From: Bisporella sp. PMI_857
Taxonomy: Eukaryota; Ascomycota; Leotiomycetes; Helotiales; Helotiaceae
Direction: 5' to 3'
Assembly (NCBI GenBank): GCA_021307315.1
Contig: JAJSPD010000032.1
Coordinates: 372,001 to 436,000, forward strand
Length of the DNA: 64,000 bases
Part shown: in pieces, positions 24,971 through 36,249 of the stretch
Layout: every line of letters starts with the position of its first letter
Numbering within the stretch: the first letter of the stretch is position 1
The notes under the pieces: generated by a model
Database searches by the model: none
Seen by the model: only the letters and a program-made list of their open reading frames with translations
What the model was told of the DNA's origin: nothing
Made by a program: the position numbers and the translations under genes

Positions 24971-26428
24971 ATGGCTCCTATGTTGTTCTTCATAGCAGCT
25001 CTCATGGGCATGATATCCTTGTCCCAGGGCCACTGTAGGTTTCTCCCTTTCCCGATACCTTAAATCTGTCACAATAGACAATCTGACAACAACTAAAGAC
25101 TCATTTGTTCGCATTGCTCACAACGGAGAGTGGCAGCATCCGACTCGTTACATTCGGTACGGCCCTTTCAGTTCGCTCACTTAAGCGTTTTTTGTTTAGG
25201 TCATTTCTTACAATCAACACTTCTCTTCTACCCTGTACTCCTCAGCCACTTTCATTTCAATGCATGCTTCCTCCTTCCCTCTATCTCATTTCGCTCCATC
25301 TCAATTCGGTCCTACTCTAACATTACTCAGAAACAAAACCACTCCGTATGAAGAACAATTCTGCCTTCCGGGTGCAGGTTGCACATCCCGTACGTACAAC
25401 TTCCCAACCGATATGCGCGACCGCCCTGAATCCATACGTTGTGGCCGAGATAACATCCTGCACGGTGGTTACACCGAGACGTTGACCGTTCGCGCTGGCG
25501 ACACTCTCGAATTCGCCCACCAGCGCTGGGATCCTGAGGAATGGTACGACGAGCAATGGTATAACTGCCCTTATGGATACGGGAGCTGTGATCGACGCCG
25601 CGCTCCACCGGATGTAAGATCCTTCCCGCTCCAGCCCTTTCATGGTCTTCCCTTCGCTAAAGATACAACACGCAGTACCTCATGGATTTCAATCACTGGG
25701 GCCCCCTCATCGCGCACCTCTCCAAAGTTCCCTCCGATCAAGACGTCACCACCTACGACGGCTCAGGGAACTGGGTCAAGATCTACACCCAAGGTCTCGA
25801 GCTCCGCGCTCCTAACGATCTGTCCCGTCCTGATTTCAAATGGGTAGCGTACAACGACTCCATGCTGCCGCCCCGTGTAAGTCACCTCTCCTCCTCCCAA
25901 CCCACATTCCATCAAACCCACCCCTCCCCTGCCCTACCCTACTTTCTAAGCTGGAGCCGAGAGCTAACGGCCTTGATAATGACGTTAGTCGCCATTCACG
26001 ATCCCCAAACAGACGCCCGCAGGAGACTACCTCCTCCGCATCGACCTCCCAGCCATGGGTTTCCGCGACCTGTACTACGTCGACGGGCAACCCGTCATCC
26101 TGCGCACCGAATCGCAGCTCTACCCTTCGTGCGCCCAGATCCGGGTGCTGAACGATGAATACCAGGGGGACTTGCCGGTGGGCGTGAAGATCCCCGAGGC
26201 TTTTGAGCCTGATGAACCCGGTGAGAATTTTTTTTAGTTTTTTATTTTAAGAGCGAGCGAGGTGGAGCGTGTTTTATGAAGGAGTCTTGTGCGTGATGCT
26301 GATGGTTTATTGTAGGGATGGAGACGAGCCGGGATATGTACTATGGAAATCTCGTGGATGAGGGGTTTCAGTATCCTGGTGGTCCAATCTGGGATGGGGA
26401 GAAGCTCGTTGTTGATAAGCCGTTCTGA
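24971..26428 (+). CDS. Secreted AA9-like lytic polysaccharide monooxygenase
   Basis: Copper enzyme that oxidatively cleaves cellulose-type polysaccharides outside the cell. Six exons (24971-25034, 25099-25156, 25331-25613, 25676-25876, 25989-26220, 26316-26428) join in frame to 316 aa. The first exon encodes a signal peptide, MAPMLFFIAALMGMISLSQG, followed directly by His, so the mature protein would begin H-Y-S-F-V-R with the N-terminal histidine of the copper brace. The second brace histidine is in FNHWGPLIAHLSK, and QLYPSCAQIRV gives the axial tyrosine and conserved QxYxSCAQ pattern. TIPKQTPAGDYLLRIDLPAM also fits AA9. It has several cysteines and an acidic/aromatic insert (WDPEEWYDEQWYN) that common AA9 enzymes lack, so it is a divergent branch; activity is inferred. 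The gene lies tail to tail with FET3 (278 bp apart). Confidence 0.75.
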
Positions 26429-26706
26429 AAACAGTCGTGGCGCCTTATGGGCAGAGAAAGAGTGACCATTGTTGGGTTGTGATATGCGGTGATAGCTCCA
26501 AATGTATCATTCTTTGTGATTCTAAAGCTGAAGCTGGCCGATGCTGAGTGAACGTATATCGTCCAGTGATTGAAGAGTGGAGTCTTGCTTGTATATGCTC
26601 ATCAGTATATAGCACGTCCAAAAGAAAATATGTCATGCTTCTGATTCATTAATTGTTTCATTACACGCTTAACTGTATCCGATGAGCGCCGAGTATATAC
26701 ATTTTC

Positions 26707-28858
26707 TCAGCTCGACGACGATTGTGCCAGCCGAGCCTGCTCAGCTGCTTTGCTTGCCTCTCCCATATCTGCCATTCCATACCTGTTCACATATTAGCTC
26801 CACTCAAAACCCCCAAAGGACAAAGATAAACCTACCAAGTAATGACCACCATCCCAATCACGGCAGCAAGCACACTAAACGTCATCGCTACGATGCCCTT
26901 CGCCGTGAATCCTGCGGGCAATGGATCAGGCTGCTTATTGACGCCAGTCAGATCTAAGAAATCCACAGTATTCCCCGCCGCGTTTCCCGCGTACGGGATA
27001 TTCCCCTTCACGCAGGTGTCGAAGTGTCCTTGCGGGATGGTCAGGGATTTCTGGAGCTCGAGCGGTGCCTCGACCATGGTGGCGATGAGCCCTTGATCCA
27101 CGTGCCACTCGATGTGGCAGTGGAATAGCCAGACGCCAGGGTTGTTGGCTTGGAAGCGGAGCACGATGTGCCCTTCCGGGCGCAGGACGAAGGTGTCACG
27201 ACGCATTGGGATGGATGGATAGACGGTTTGGGAGGTGTTGGTTATGTCGAAGGAGCCGGCTGACTCTTCGGAACGGACTATGGCTTGGAAGTTGTGGCCG
27301 TGGAGATGGAATGGGTGTTTCCCAGAATCTAGAGAAAGTGATCAGAGATTAGGAAGCTCGCCGGATCTATGGGGTAGAATTACCTAGGTTGTTGACTACG
27401 ATCTCGACAATTTGGTCTTTTGCTAGGACAAATGGATGCACGTATTCGCCATATACGGCTGGGTTTGCTGCATCGCTGCCAGTGGTCATAACCGTATAAA
27501 GTGTGGGTACCTTTGGTGGTGTGAAGGTGATGTTGTTGAAGAAAGCACTAATGATAGTCAGTGGTGACCGGGAAGTAGTATAAAGGTCATCTTACTATGG
27601 CTTGCCATTTCCGAGATTGTCCATGATGACATCAAAAGTGATGAGCTGATCTGGCTCCGGTAACAAACCTTGCTTATCATAAGGCACCAACGTAAAGTCG
27701 TCGAAGTCATTGAACTCGTCAATGAATGCTGGGTCCTAAAGGCAAATTTAGCATTGGGATTCTTGACTGGAAGAGATAGTTATATGAAATGTAATATTAG
27801 GTGCATCTAGCGCCATAGAAAGTCACCTACAGGCTTCGACTTTGCCTCGTCATATATTAGCCATCCGGTAGAATTCCAATTGAGGTCAGATGGAAGGGTA
27901 TCAAAGAGATCCTATGCCAGGTCAGTGGTAATTTGCAACAAAGCCCTCTAGGGACTCACAGTATCCATGCTTGAAACGAACGCATAGTTTGTCGTCGTAT
28001 CATTCTTGGTTGTAAGAAGAAAGCTGTATCGTTGGGCAGCCGAGATATAGATCATCTCGGCCTCGGCCTGTTCCGTGAACACACCATCGACTTCCACAAT
28101 GGTCATGTTATGACCCTCAAACCATAGATACTGGCCCGCGAAAGCACCGATATTGACCACATGAAACAGGTAAGTCTTTCCCGGCTGGATAGCCACGGTA
28201 AGATTTTGAGTATCGTTCAGTAGAGGATTCTGAGGGACCGGTTCGGCTCCTGTAGGATTTGCCTTGTTGAGAAACTTTGGGATCAGGGTTTGCATCTCCT
28301 CATGGTACCAGTCGGAGACAGATAGCACTATCTCCTCGTCGAATTTGTAGGGAAACTCTGGGTCGCTGACGATGAGTGGCGCTCGGAGACCGTCAGGATA
28401 CTGGCCTTTGTCGTGAGAATGATACCAGTAAGTTCCAGATTGATCAACCTGATTTTTTGTTAGTAGAAGATGATAGATGGACCAAAAGTGATAGGAGAAC
28501 TTACAGTAAAATTGTAGGTGAACTGCGACCCAGGCTGTATTCCGCATTGCGTAACTGACGCCGGCCCATCCATTGACGTCGACCCATTCATGAAGAGACC
28601 ATGGAAATGGAGAGTAGTGCTTTGGTTTCCGAGCTGATTATCGACATTGACGATAACTGTATCGCCTTTTGTGGCAGTGATAATGGGTAGTGGCCATTCT
28701 CCATTGATCCCAATCGTGGGCCGTTCAAAAGCTCCATCTGGATTCGCTCGTACCCAGGTGATGTTGAAGTTGTAAGTTACTGTGGCCGCTTCCACAAGTG
28801 ATAGGAGAGCAAAGAACAGCGCTAGTAGAACAGGTAGGTGGAACATTGTGGTGACCAT
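26707..28858 (-). CDS. FET3: Fet3-type multicopper ferroxidase
   Basis: Cell-surface enzyme that oxidises Fe2+ to Fe3+ with O2 so that Ftr1 can import it. Seven exons (28858-28505, 28448-27960, 27911-27831, 27735-27596, 27547-27384, 27328-26836, 26782-26707) join in frame to 598 aa. The N-terminal signal peptide is [20 protein letters not shown]. Copper ligand motifs are [28 protein letters not shown] and [16 protein letters not shown]-terminal membrane helix ([20 protein letters not shown]) anchors the protein and a short tail follows. Helix plus tail separates Fet3 from secreted laccases. The last 76-nt exon removes an apparent stop at the end of exon 6. An ATG at 28846 is an alternative start. 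It is divergent from FTR1, its usual functional partner. Confidence 0.93.
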
Positions 28859-29151
28859 CTCGTGAGGTCGACGCACTTGATACCTCGCTATGGTATCTAA
28901 ATCACTGTAGGTAACCAATCTATCGTGTGTTTCTCCAAAGAGATGTGATCGCAATATCTGGATGACCTTGGGGCGAGCTACTCGACCAGCTCTGATCGTG
29001 TATCCGAAGGAAAACAACACGAAGAACAACGACGAAGCGGACGAGATGCATAAACTACCAGGATTATCTGATAGCTCGAGCAATCATTTGAGCTCGACTA
29101 TGCGATGTACTCAAGAACGTGGCTTGCGCTGCACGAAGACGAAACCCGATT

Positions 29152-29160
29152 ATCTGATAA
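29152..29160 (+). promoter_or_regulatory. SreA-type GATA site (ATCTGATAA)
   Basis: Exact match to ATCWGATAA, about 0.29 kb upstream of the FET3 ATG. A near match ATCTGATAG lies at 29066-29074 and ATCTGATTG at 29201-29209. Confidence 0.65.
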
Positions 29161-29888
29161 GATGTGATAACAATCTCTGAGCTAGCTCGTTATCTGCTTT
29201 ATCTGATTGATTTGAAACCTGCGCCAGCAAAGCCTGAACGTGCAGGGACTGGCTATAGGCGCAAAAGCAAATTTTTCTTTCACGGAGATTGGCCTATAGA
29301 CCGTGCTAGTCTTGAGTGTGACTTGAAAGACGGGAAAGGAAGTTGGGAGTGGCTTGGAGGAAAGCGGCCCAGCATCGGCCACAAAAAGTCAAATATGCAT
29401 CGAAATCACAATGGTGGGTGGGACGCGGCAGGTAGTGCGTGGGTTTGAAGTTTGGAAGGATTCCGTGGAACAATGACGGTGACTAATGGTCATGTTCGCG
29501 AAAGGGCTGTTTTCCTGTTTGGTTGATCTGCATTGAACTGCGGCAGAGAGTCTATCCCACAATCCCCAGGTCTTACACACATTCCAAACATATCAGCATG
29601 GCATATTGGGTGCGTTCCTTTTAGCTACAGCGAGTCAGGCCCAAGTTGACTTGTCTTTCAGTTTTAAAAACCTTTCATCGGTCAGCTTGTAGTGACTCAA
29701 TATGGTTGGTGCCAGCTGGTTTGCAAATCATATGATCAAGTAAGCCTCCAATCTCCCACAGGATACGAGGCCGCGAAAAAGCCCTGCAAGGAATGGTTGG
29801 TGGCTAACAAGCTTCCACAAGCACCGGAAAACCCGAATAAAGGCTTGTTTGTCCTTGGCGATGGGGATGAGGTTGATGTTGTCTCCGT

Positions 29889-29897
29889 TTATCAGAT
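29889..29897 (-). promoter_or_regulatory. SreA-type GATA site, reverse orientation
   Basis: TTATCAGAT on the plus strand, the exact reverse complement of ATCTGATAA, about 0.65 kb upstream of the FTR1 ATG. Confidence 0.55.
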
Positions 29898-29970
29898 GGC
29901 TGCATTTGCCGTGATTGGCCAATGGTGGTGGCTAAACTTTCCTGCTAAATGCTAGTGCAGCGGGTTCAAC

Positions 29971-29979
29971 ATCTGATAA
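29971..29979 (+). promoter_or_regulatory. SreA-type GATA site (ATCTGATAA)
   Basis: Exact match about 0.57 kb upstream of the FTR1 ATG, 73 bp from the preceding inverted copy. Confidence 0.6.
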
Positions 29980-30549
29980 GTCTGGCGAATTCCGTTGACC
30001 AGCCGTCCCTCAAGTCCCCGGTCTGGACGATCCAAACTCTCAAAGATGAAACTTCTGCTTCCATTTTGGTCGAGAGATTACCTTTCCTACCAAGTTCTAA
30101 ATATATGCCATGCATTCTGCTGCGCTGGAACTTAGACGTCCAATGCTATAGAACAATGTCGGTCTGACTTGCATGGGTGATTATTGATCTGCAATTATGA
30201 AGGGTTTTCTCCTCCCCCACTATGCCGAGGTTGCCAAGCATCCGATCATCGCAGGGTTTATATGGTCCCACACCTCCCTTCCTACCTGCCTGCCCTGTGC
30301 ATGGCCTGTACAGCATGTATAGATGGCCAGACTAATAGAGAACATCAAAAGTCCTGCCGTCTTCACCAGCCTCAGCCCAATTGTCTTCGCCGACCTTGCT
30401 CTTCCAGGAGGACCTAACGTGATATTCTCCAGCCATCCACCATCTATCATCGCTCTGAACATCTTCAATTAAATATTTTCACAAAGAGCTGATGTAGTTT
30501 ATTGAGGTAGTCACTTCTTCTGGCTTTGTGCATATAAAACCAGATCATT

Positions 30550-31792
30550 ATGACGGCAAATGTCTTCGCCGTGCCCGTCTTCTTCATCGTCTTCCGGGAA
30601 ACTCTAGAGGTAGCAGTTATCGTCTCCGTCCTCCTCGCCTTTCTAAAACAAACCCTCGACGGACCAAACCGAGATGTCGCAGTTTACAAAAAGCTTGTCA
30701 AGCAGGTACGTCTTTCCGCCATGAGCCACTGCAAGATCTCTAACTACAGTCCAAAAGGTGTGGTTGGGCACCGCAGCTGGCTTCCTCATCAGCTTAATCA
30801 TAGGCGGCGCTCTCATCGGCGTCTTCTATAGCCTCGGAAAAGACAAATGGGCCAACACCGAATACTACTGGGAAGGCTCGTTCGCCCTCTTCGCTGCCCT
30901 TGTAATCGGTGTTCTAGGCGCTGCCCTCCTCCGCGTCTCCAAAATGCAGGAAAAGTGGCGTGTCAAGCTTGCAAAGGCTTTAGAAGAGCAGCCTGTGACA
31001 AAATTTGGAAAGAAGGGGGCGCTTAAAAGATGGTGCGAGAAGTATGCCATGTTCTTGCTACCCTTCATTACGATTCTGAGAGAGGCGTTGGAGGCTATTA
31101 TTTTTGTGGCCGGAGTGTCATTCTCAAGTCCTGCTTCTGCTGTGCCGCTTCCTGTTTTTGTGGGGTTGCTATGTGGGTGTGTGGTTGGGTATATTATATA
31201 TAAGTAAGTTGAGTCGAAGACACTGGGAGATGAGCTTCTGACCATTGAACAGGAGTGGGGCATCCTCCAAGTTGCAGTTGTTCCTCGTTGTCTCAACCTG
31301 TCTATTGTACCTCGTAGCTGCTGGACTGTTCTCGAAGGCAGTTTGGTTCTTTGAGGCACAAAAATGGAACGATGCCATTGGCGGTGATGCCGCAGAAACA
31401 GGCTCAGGACCAGGCTCCTATGATATTGACAAGAGCGTCTGGCATGTCAATGTAGGCTGTCCTTCCCTCTATCCTTTCTCCTTCAATTAGGCTAACGGGC
31501 TCAGTATGGCAACCCTGAACTGAACGGAGGCGGCGGATGGGGAATCTTCAACGCCATCTTCGGCTGGCAAAACTCCGCTACATACGGCTCAGTAATCTCA
31601 TACAACATGTACTGGCTTGCCGTCATCGTTGGCTTCCTGCTCATGCGATACAAGGAAAACAAGGGCCATCTCCCATTTATGAAGGCGAATAAAGAGGAAA
31701 GAAGGATTGTGAATAACAACGGTCGTGAAAGTGATGAGCACAACTCAGTGAAGAAAACTGCTTCCCTTACCGAGCGCAAGGTCTCAGCTTGA
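30550..31792 (+). CDS. FTR1: High-affinity iron permease Ftr1
   Basis: Plasma-membrane Fe3+ permease that works in complex with Fet3. Four exons (30550-30705, 30758-31203, 31253-31451, 31505-31792) give 362 aa. The two iron-channelling REXLE motifs are visible: [17 protein letters not shown] in the first helix and [19 protein letters not shown] in the fourth. Seven or so hydrophobic segments are present, with the lumen/outside loop [20 protein letters not shown] before the last helix. The cytosolic tail is charged and ends [11 protein letters not shown]. The junction AAAAG|GTGTGG at 30757/30758 follows a CTAAC branch site and gives [11 protein letters not shown]. Likely co-regulated with FET3 through the GATA sites between them. 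Confidence 0.95.
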
Positions 31793-32181
31793 CGTTAAAT
31801 ATTGTACTTAGCCTTGGCGGTAGGGGATATCTTGATGCCATGTACCACACTGCTGGGATAATATGTTCCAGTATTTGAGTTAGTTTCCTGTAAATACTTT
31901 GCCTCTGACCTTTCTGAAGATATATCATGAAACACAAAGTTATATGTTGAATAATAAGGAAACCATTTCGTTAAGCTGGCAGTAGACGAGCAACTATGCA
32001 AGTGTATGGTATGCTTGTTTTTAATCGCCGACTAAAGCAGACCCAACACATGTTCGAGTATGGCGAACGTAGGAGCCATTGTGCTAGCAAGTAATAGAAA
32101 TATTGAAACATGGGTGTGCTTTAGATCATAGGCAGAGCCGTATTTCCATGGGGTATATTTTTATATATAATCATCGACCAT
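31793..32181. other. Convergent 3' region, FTR1 and COG8
   Basis: 389 bp, AT-rich, no gene supported. Confidence 0.6.
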
Positions 32182-33555
32182 CTATCCATCTCTAGCGCCA
32201 ACCATGAGCTCTAGTCTTCCAGCGAGAACTCTGTGTTTCTTGACGACTTCCACCCATTCCTCATTATCTTCGTCCTCGTCGTCATCGCCGAGAAACGCAA
32301 GCAACATCCCAAAGTCACCACCAAGCCTCCCTAAACTTCCTGCGCAATAGAGAACTTGCGTAAATAGACTGTCTCGACTACTCTTATCCTTAACATTGGG
32401 TAAATATTTCCTCAACGTAGCTTCCAGCATACCCACCAACTTCAACGGAAACGTGCCCAGCGCACTAGGCAACGGCTGCAGAGGATCTTCGTCCTTCTTC
32501 CTCCCCGGAACATCGACTTGCGTAGGAGGCGGAAATATAGAACGGTACATAGAAATAATCGCAAAGCTCTGCTCCCGAAAAATCTCAATATACCTCTTCA
32601 AATACCGCTCCGTCTGCTGTCCACCTTCCCACTTGCCTCTCCCCTTTCCTTCCTCTTTCCCTCCCTCCCTCTGTCGCAGCGTTTCCTGATCCGCCAGTTC
32701 CCTTAATGGCTCCAACGCGCCCAACATATTCTCTAAATTCGCTAGCCTACAGACTAGGAATAATGCGCCTAAACTTCCTTCCCCTCCTTGTCCAAACGAT
32801 GATTTCGGGCCTTTGGCGTCGAGCTCTGGGGCGACGCGCCGTAGCCAGGAGATGGTCCGGATAGCGTTTGTAAGTTTCAAGGAGGAGGCTTTGAGGGATG
32901 TGATGAGGTTCGTGCACATTTCCTGCATAGCATCCTCTGCCTGTTTCGAGACGGCGCTCACTAACGGCGACTCTGGGTACAGGCCATGCAATCTCCTTAT
33001 ATGTGCGTTCAGGTCTAGGGCGGACGCGTAGTTCAGCGTGGCATTGCTCGCGCTGGCGGACGCCGCGGCAGAATTGATGTTGGAGGACGAGATCGCGGAT
33101 GCCAGCAGCGTGGGCAGGTCTAGGACGTCAGCTAACCGGTCGATGTTTCGCGAGAGGAGGAGCGCCTTGCGTCGCCGGTCCAGGATGGCATTCTCGGCTC
33201 GGTTGTTGTAGGTCTCGCTGAAGTGGATGGCGGCGTCGTCGAGCTTCGGGAGCGCATCTCGCAGATCGGCGGTCGCTTGCGCAAGGGAGGGGAGGGTCGT
33301 AGAGAGTGTGGAGAGGTGGGTTGCGGATGAGATGACAGACTTATGAGAGCGTTTCGAGAGGGCTTGTAGTGATAGGAGCAGGGAATGGGAGGTTTGGGAG
33401 AGCGATTGTGGTTCACTAGTTGTGAGGGCTTGGAGGTGGAGGGTCGTGAGGCGGGAGAGATAGGTGGAAGTTGTGGGATCGCTCGAGGATGGTGGTGGGC
33501 GGGGTGATGGTGCGTCGAAATAGGGAACAAGCAGTTCAAAGAGAGGATCTCCCAT
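32182..33555 (-). CDS. COG8: Conserved oligomeric Golgi complex subunit 8
   Basis: Subunit of the COG tethering complex, which acts in retrograde traffic within the Golgi. Intronless, 457 aa from the ATG at 33555. The open frame extends upstream only through non-ATG codons. The Dor1-like region is recognised by LFELLVPYFDAPSP, then TYLSRLTTLHLQALTTSEPQ, a run of Ser/Thr/Leu-rich helices, SETYNNRAENAILDRRRKAL, LLSRNIDRLADVLDLPTLLA and LNAHIRRLHGLYPESPLV. A Lys/Gly/Glu-rich insert sits near the middle (GGKEEGKGRGKWEGG) and an acidic run near the C-terminus (DDDEDEDNEEW). These are low-complexity linkers typical of moulds. No defects seen. Confidence 0.88.
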   Translation of the reverse strand: MGDPLFELLVPYFDAPSPRPPPSSSDPTTSTYLSRLTTLHLQALTTSEPQSLSQTSHSLLLSLQALSKRSHKSVISSATHLSTLSTTLPSLAQATADLRDALPKLDDAAIHFSETYNNRAENAILDRRRKALLLSRNIDRLADVLDLPTLLASAISSSNINSAAASASASNATLNYASALDLNAHIRRLHGLYPESPLVSAVSKQAEDAMQEMCTNLITSLKASSLKLTNAIRTISWLRRVAPELDAKGPKSSFGQGGEGSLGALFLVCRLANLENMLGALEPLRELADQETLRQREGGKEEGKGRGKWEGGQQTERYLKRYIEIFREQSFAIISMYRSIFPPPTQVDVPGRKKDEDPLQPLPSALGTFPLKLVGMLEATLRKYLPNVKDKSSRDSLFTQVLYCAGSLGRLGGDFGMLLAFLGDDDEDEDNEEWVEVVKKHRVLAGRLELMVGARDG

Positions 33556-33795
33556 TGTAGTGGCTGGCGGTATACGAAAGCTACTCTCCTTCAATTCAGT
33601 GGTTGATGTTCGTCAAAAAAAATTATGGAGCCCTCCTCGGACATTATCTCCCAAGATCTTCCCTCACTCATGACGCTACAATCAACTTTCATGGATTATT
33701 ATGAAATAAGGACATCAGTAGTTCTGAGCCATTCAGCGTCTCTATGGTTAACGTACAATCCTATAACAATTTCTATATTTACATATTTTATCATC

Positions 33796-35362
33796 ATGCC
33801 TCCTAAGGGTCTGAACACTGACACATCTGAAGGTGCTGAGAGTTTAAGCGTGGAGGGCGTCCATCTGGTCAGCAAGCCTCCAAATAGTCTCTGGAATATC
33901 TTTTGTAATAAAGGCACTATATCTTCTATCTCTGAGTATAAACCTGGTTCGGGATCAGAGCCTGATGGAAGATTTGTTGGTCCGTCACTGTGTCACCCAC
34001 ATATCCATATTGACAAGTGTTTTCTCCTTTCTCACCCAAAATTCACAGACTTGGAGATTCAGGATGGAGATTTTCAGGAGGCGTTGCGTTTGACGAGTAT
34101 GTCTGTACTTCTAGGCCTCAACCCAGCGGTTCTCCTTTGTCGTATTTGGTTGAGTGTCACTTGGTAATGTCGATATATGATAGGTGAAGCAAAGTCAAGA
34201 TTCGAGCTTGATGATCTGATGGAGAGGGGCCGAGCCTTGATAGAGGAGAGCATAAATTTCGGCGTCACTCATATGAGGGCATTTGTCGAGGTTGACGAAG
34301 CAGTTGGAATGAAGTGCCTTGATGCTGGGCTAGCTTTGAAAGAAGAATTTCAAGGAAGATGCTATGTTCAGATTTGTGTGTTCGCTCAGGACCCTATTTT
34401 CGGTAGCAATGAAACTGTGATGAAAGATCTGCTGTACGCAGCTGCCTCCAGACCATGTGTAGAAGGTTAGTCATTAACTGCCTAAAGCACCTTCAAATGA
34501 TGCTGATATATGTAGTTCTTGGAAGCACCCCCTATGTAGAAACAAGACAGACTCCGGGAGAGGATGCATGGCACTATCAGATGTTGAACGTGCTTTGGAC
34601 ATTAAAAATAGCTGGACAGTTAGGACTCCACGTCGATTTCCATCTTGATTATAATCTCAACGCCAAGGAGGAACCAATGTTTCCTAAAGCACTGCATGAG
34701 CTCACGATGCACAGCTGGTCACTGGATAAGACTGCTGTATTTGGGCATTGTACTAGGCTTACTCTCTTTGATATATTAGAATGGAATGGGCTTCAACGAG
34801 ACGTCGGGAATTCAAGACGAAAAATCTCATTTGTCGGACTACCGACATCGGATCTGTTCATGATGGGGAGACCTTTAGATCAAGCTCAAGATACTTCAGA
34901 TCAGCCGGGGCAGCGCCCTAGAGGCACCCTTCAGATTCTCCAAATGATCAAGGAATGGAAGATCAATTGTGGTCTCGGTATTAACAATGTCGGGAATGCG
35001 TTTACGCCTCATGGAAACTGCGATCCTCTGAGTCTTGCAAGTTTTGGTGTTGGAGTATATCAGGCAGGAACCAAGAAGGATGCGGAAATTCTATATGTTT
35101 GTGTTCCAACCTCGCAATTGCATCTCTTTGGCTGACCTTCTCCAAGGAATGTGTTTCTAGCAGAGCAAAGTCAGCGATTGGTCTTTCACCTTGGAAATCA
35201 TTTGGTGTTGAGCTTAAAGTTGGCGATCCAGCTGATTTCGTAATTTTTGGGCCCAAGTCGGGCACGAGATCATTCCGATCCCGGAGAAGCGTCCACGATT
35301 TAGTATATGATGCGGGATATGAGCGGGAAACTGTATATAGAGGTCGAGTTGTAAGTCGTTAA
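33796..35362 (+). CDS. Cytosine-deaminase-like metal-dependent amidohydrolase
   Basis: Four exons (33796-34096, 34184-34465, 34516-35096, 35147-35362) join in frame to 459 aa. The fold is the amidohydrolase TIM barrel. The metal motif HPHIHIDKC lies near residue 75, a second ligand region is HVDFHLDYNLN, and FGHCTRLTLFD gives the later histidine. The C-terminal part (ELKVGDPADFVIFGP) is the usual beta-sandwich end. The arrangement resembles bacterial CodA-type cytosine deaminases and a family of uncharacterised fungal relatives. At the position where CodA has its catalytic/metal aspartate, the sequence reads GINNVGNAFTPHGNCDPL, with Asn in place of Asp. Substrate is therefore uncertain and loss of the classic activity is possible. 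No pathway link with its neighbours is evident. Confidence 0.8.
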
Positions 35363-36249
35363 CGGAAGCCTGGGTTCGCTGTCGATTAAACGCTTTTTAC
35401 ATTTTCCCAGCAGATGCTCCAATCATAGCTCGTTAAAACCCAAATCCTAGAAACGATCTAAATATCTAACAGTGAAGACACTAGCAAGAGTCAGGCGTGA
35501 GCCGGTAAATGGTCACATAGAGCAAACTCTCCAGTGAGCAGAGTATGTCATGTGACCAAATGACCAAACTTCAGCTGAAACTTCTAGTGGTTCGGTGGAA
35601 TCTTGAATCCTGTGTGTTGAGTATCACATGGGCCATGATAGGAGACTGGATGCCTCCTGATCCTAAGGTAGCAGGTGTATACCGTATATGAGTTTATACT
35701 TCCTTTCATGGGTACACTTCCCGTGACCTTAAACTTTCATGTGCCTGGAACTAGGCTGAATTTCTAGTCACTCGACAGGATTATCTGTAGCCAGCGCCAG
35801 CTATGCCAGCTATTGTGGTCTGACAGAAGCCATGGAATGACTATCAAGCTAGTTCCTTTGAAACAATCATGTTCTTATAGTTTGTACAGTCACTACTGCC
35901 TGCAAACAGCGTTACAGTATCACAACGTCACTTTCTCCTGGAACCCTTATCGGTTCTGCAACGGGCCGAAAACAGCCTAGCATATCCGCGATAGCATTTT
36001 TTGTTGGGAACTGGAGCTCGGCAACCCCAGCCAAGGCAAACTACTGTCAGCGCTCCCTCATCCACTTCTCCTCTTGTGCTTCCTGCACCTGCCTTGCCTT
36101 GCCTTGACAACTAAACACCCCTACAAGACTGCGAGTATACGTACTTCGCGCCACGCAACTCCATCCCCAGCTTGGAGTGTGCGGTCTTGTACTTAGATTT
36201 ACATTGCTTTTTCATCTTCATATCCCCTATTCGCATTTGATACGACACG
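35363..36249. other. Intergenic region upstream of TLC-domain gene
   Basis: 0.89 kb, no supported gene; holds the promoter of the next gene. A C/T-rich stretch lies just upstream of the start region. Confidence 0.55.

Larger units (their letters stand above)
28859..30549. promoter_or_regulatory. Shared FET3-FTR1 promoter region
   Basis: 1.69 kb between the divergent iron-uptake genes. It holds exact ATCTGATAA words on either strand at 29152-29160, 29889-29897 and 29971-29979, plus near matches at 29066-29074 and 29201-29209. In Aspergillus the GATA factor SreA represses iron uptake genes through ATCWGATAA. Reading frames inside (for example 29692-29955) have no recognisable motif. Confidence 0.7.

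Noticed and set aside
26832..26840. Stop codon at the end of FET3 exon 6, suggesting a truncated ferroxidase
   Set aside because: The TAG lies in a GT-AG intron (26783-26835); splicing restores the normal Fet3 tail.
29692..29955. 87-codon open frame in the FET3-FTR1 promoter
   Set aside because: No recognisable domain or supporting splice structure; it also covers a GATA site, so it is more likely non-coding.
29963..29985. tRNA T-loop-like word (GGTTCAAC)
   Set aside because: The loop-closing cytosine is misplaced and no D-arm or acceptor stem is found nearby.
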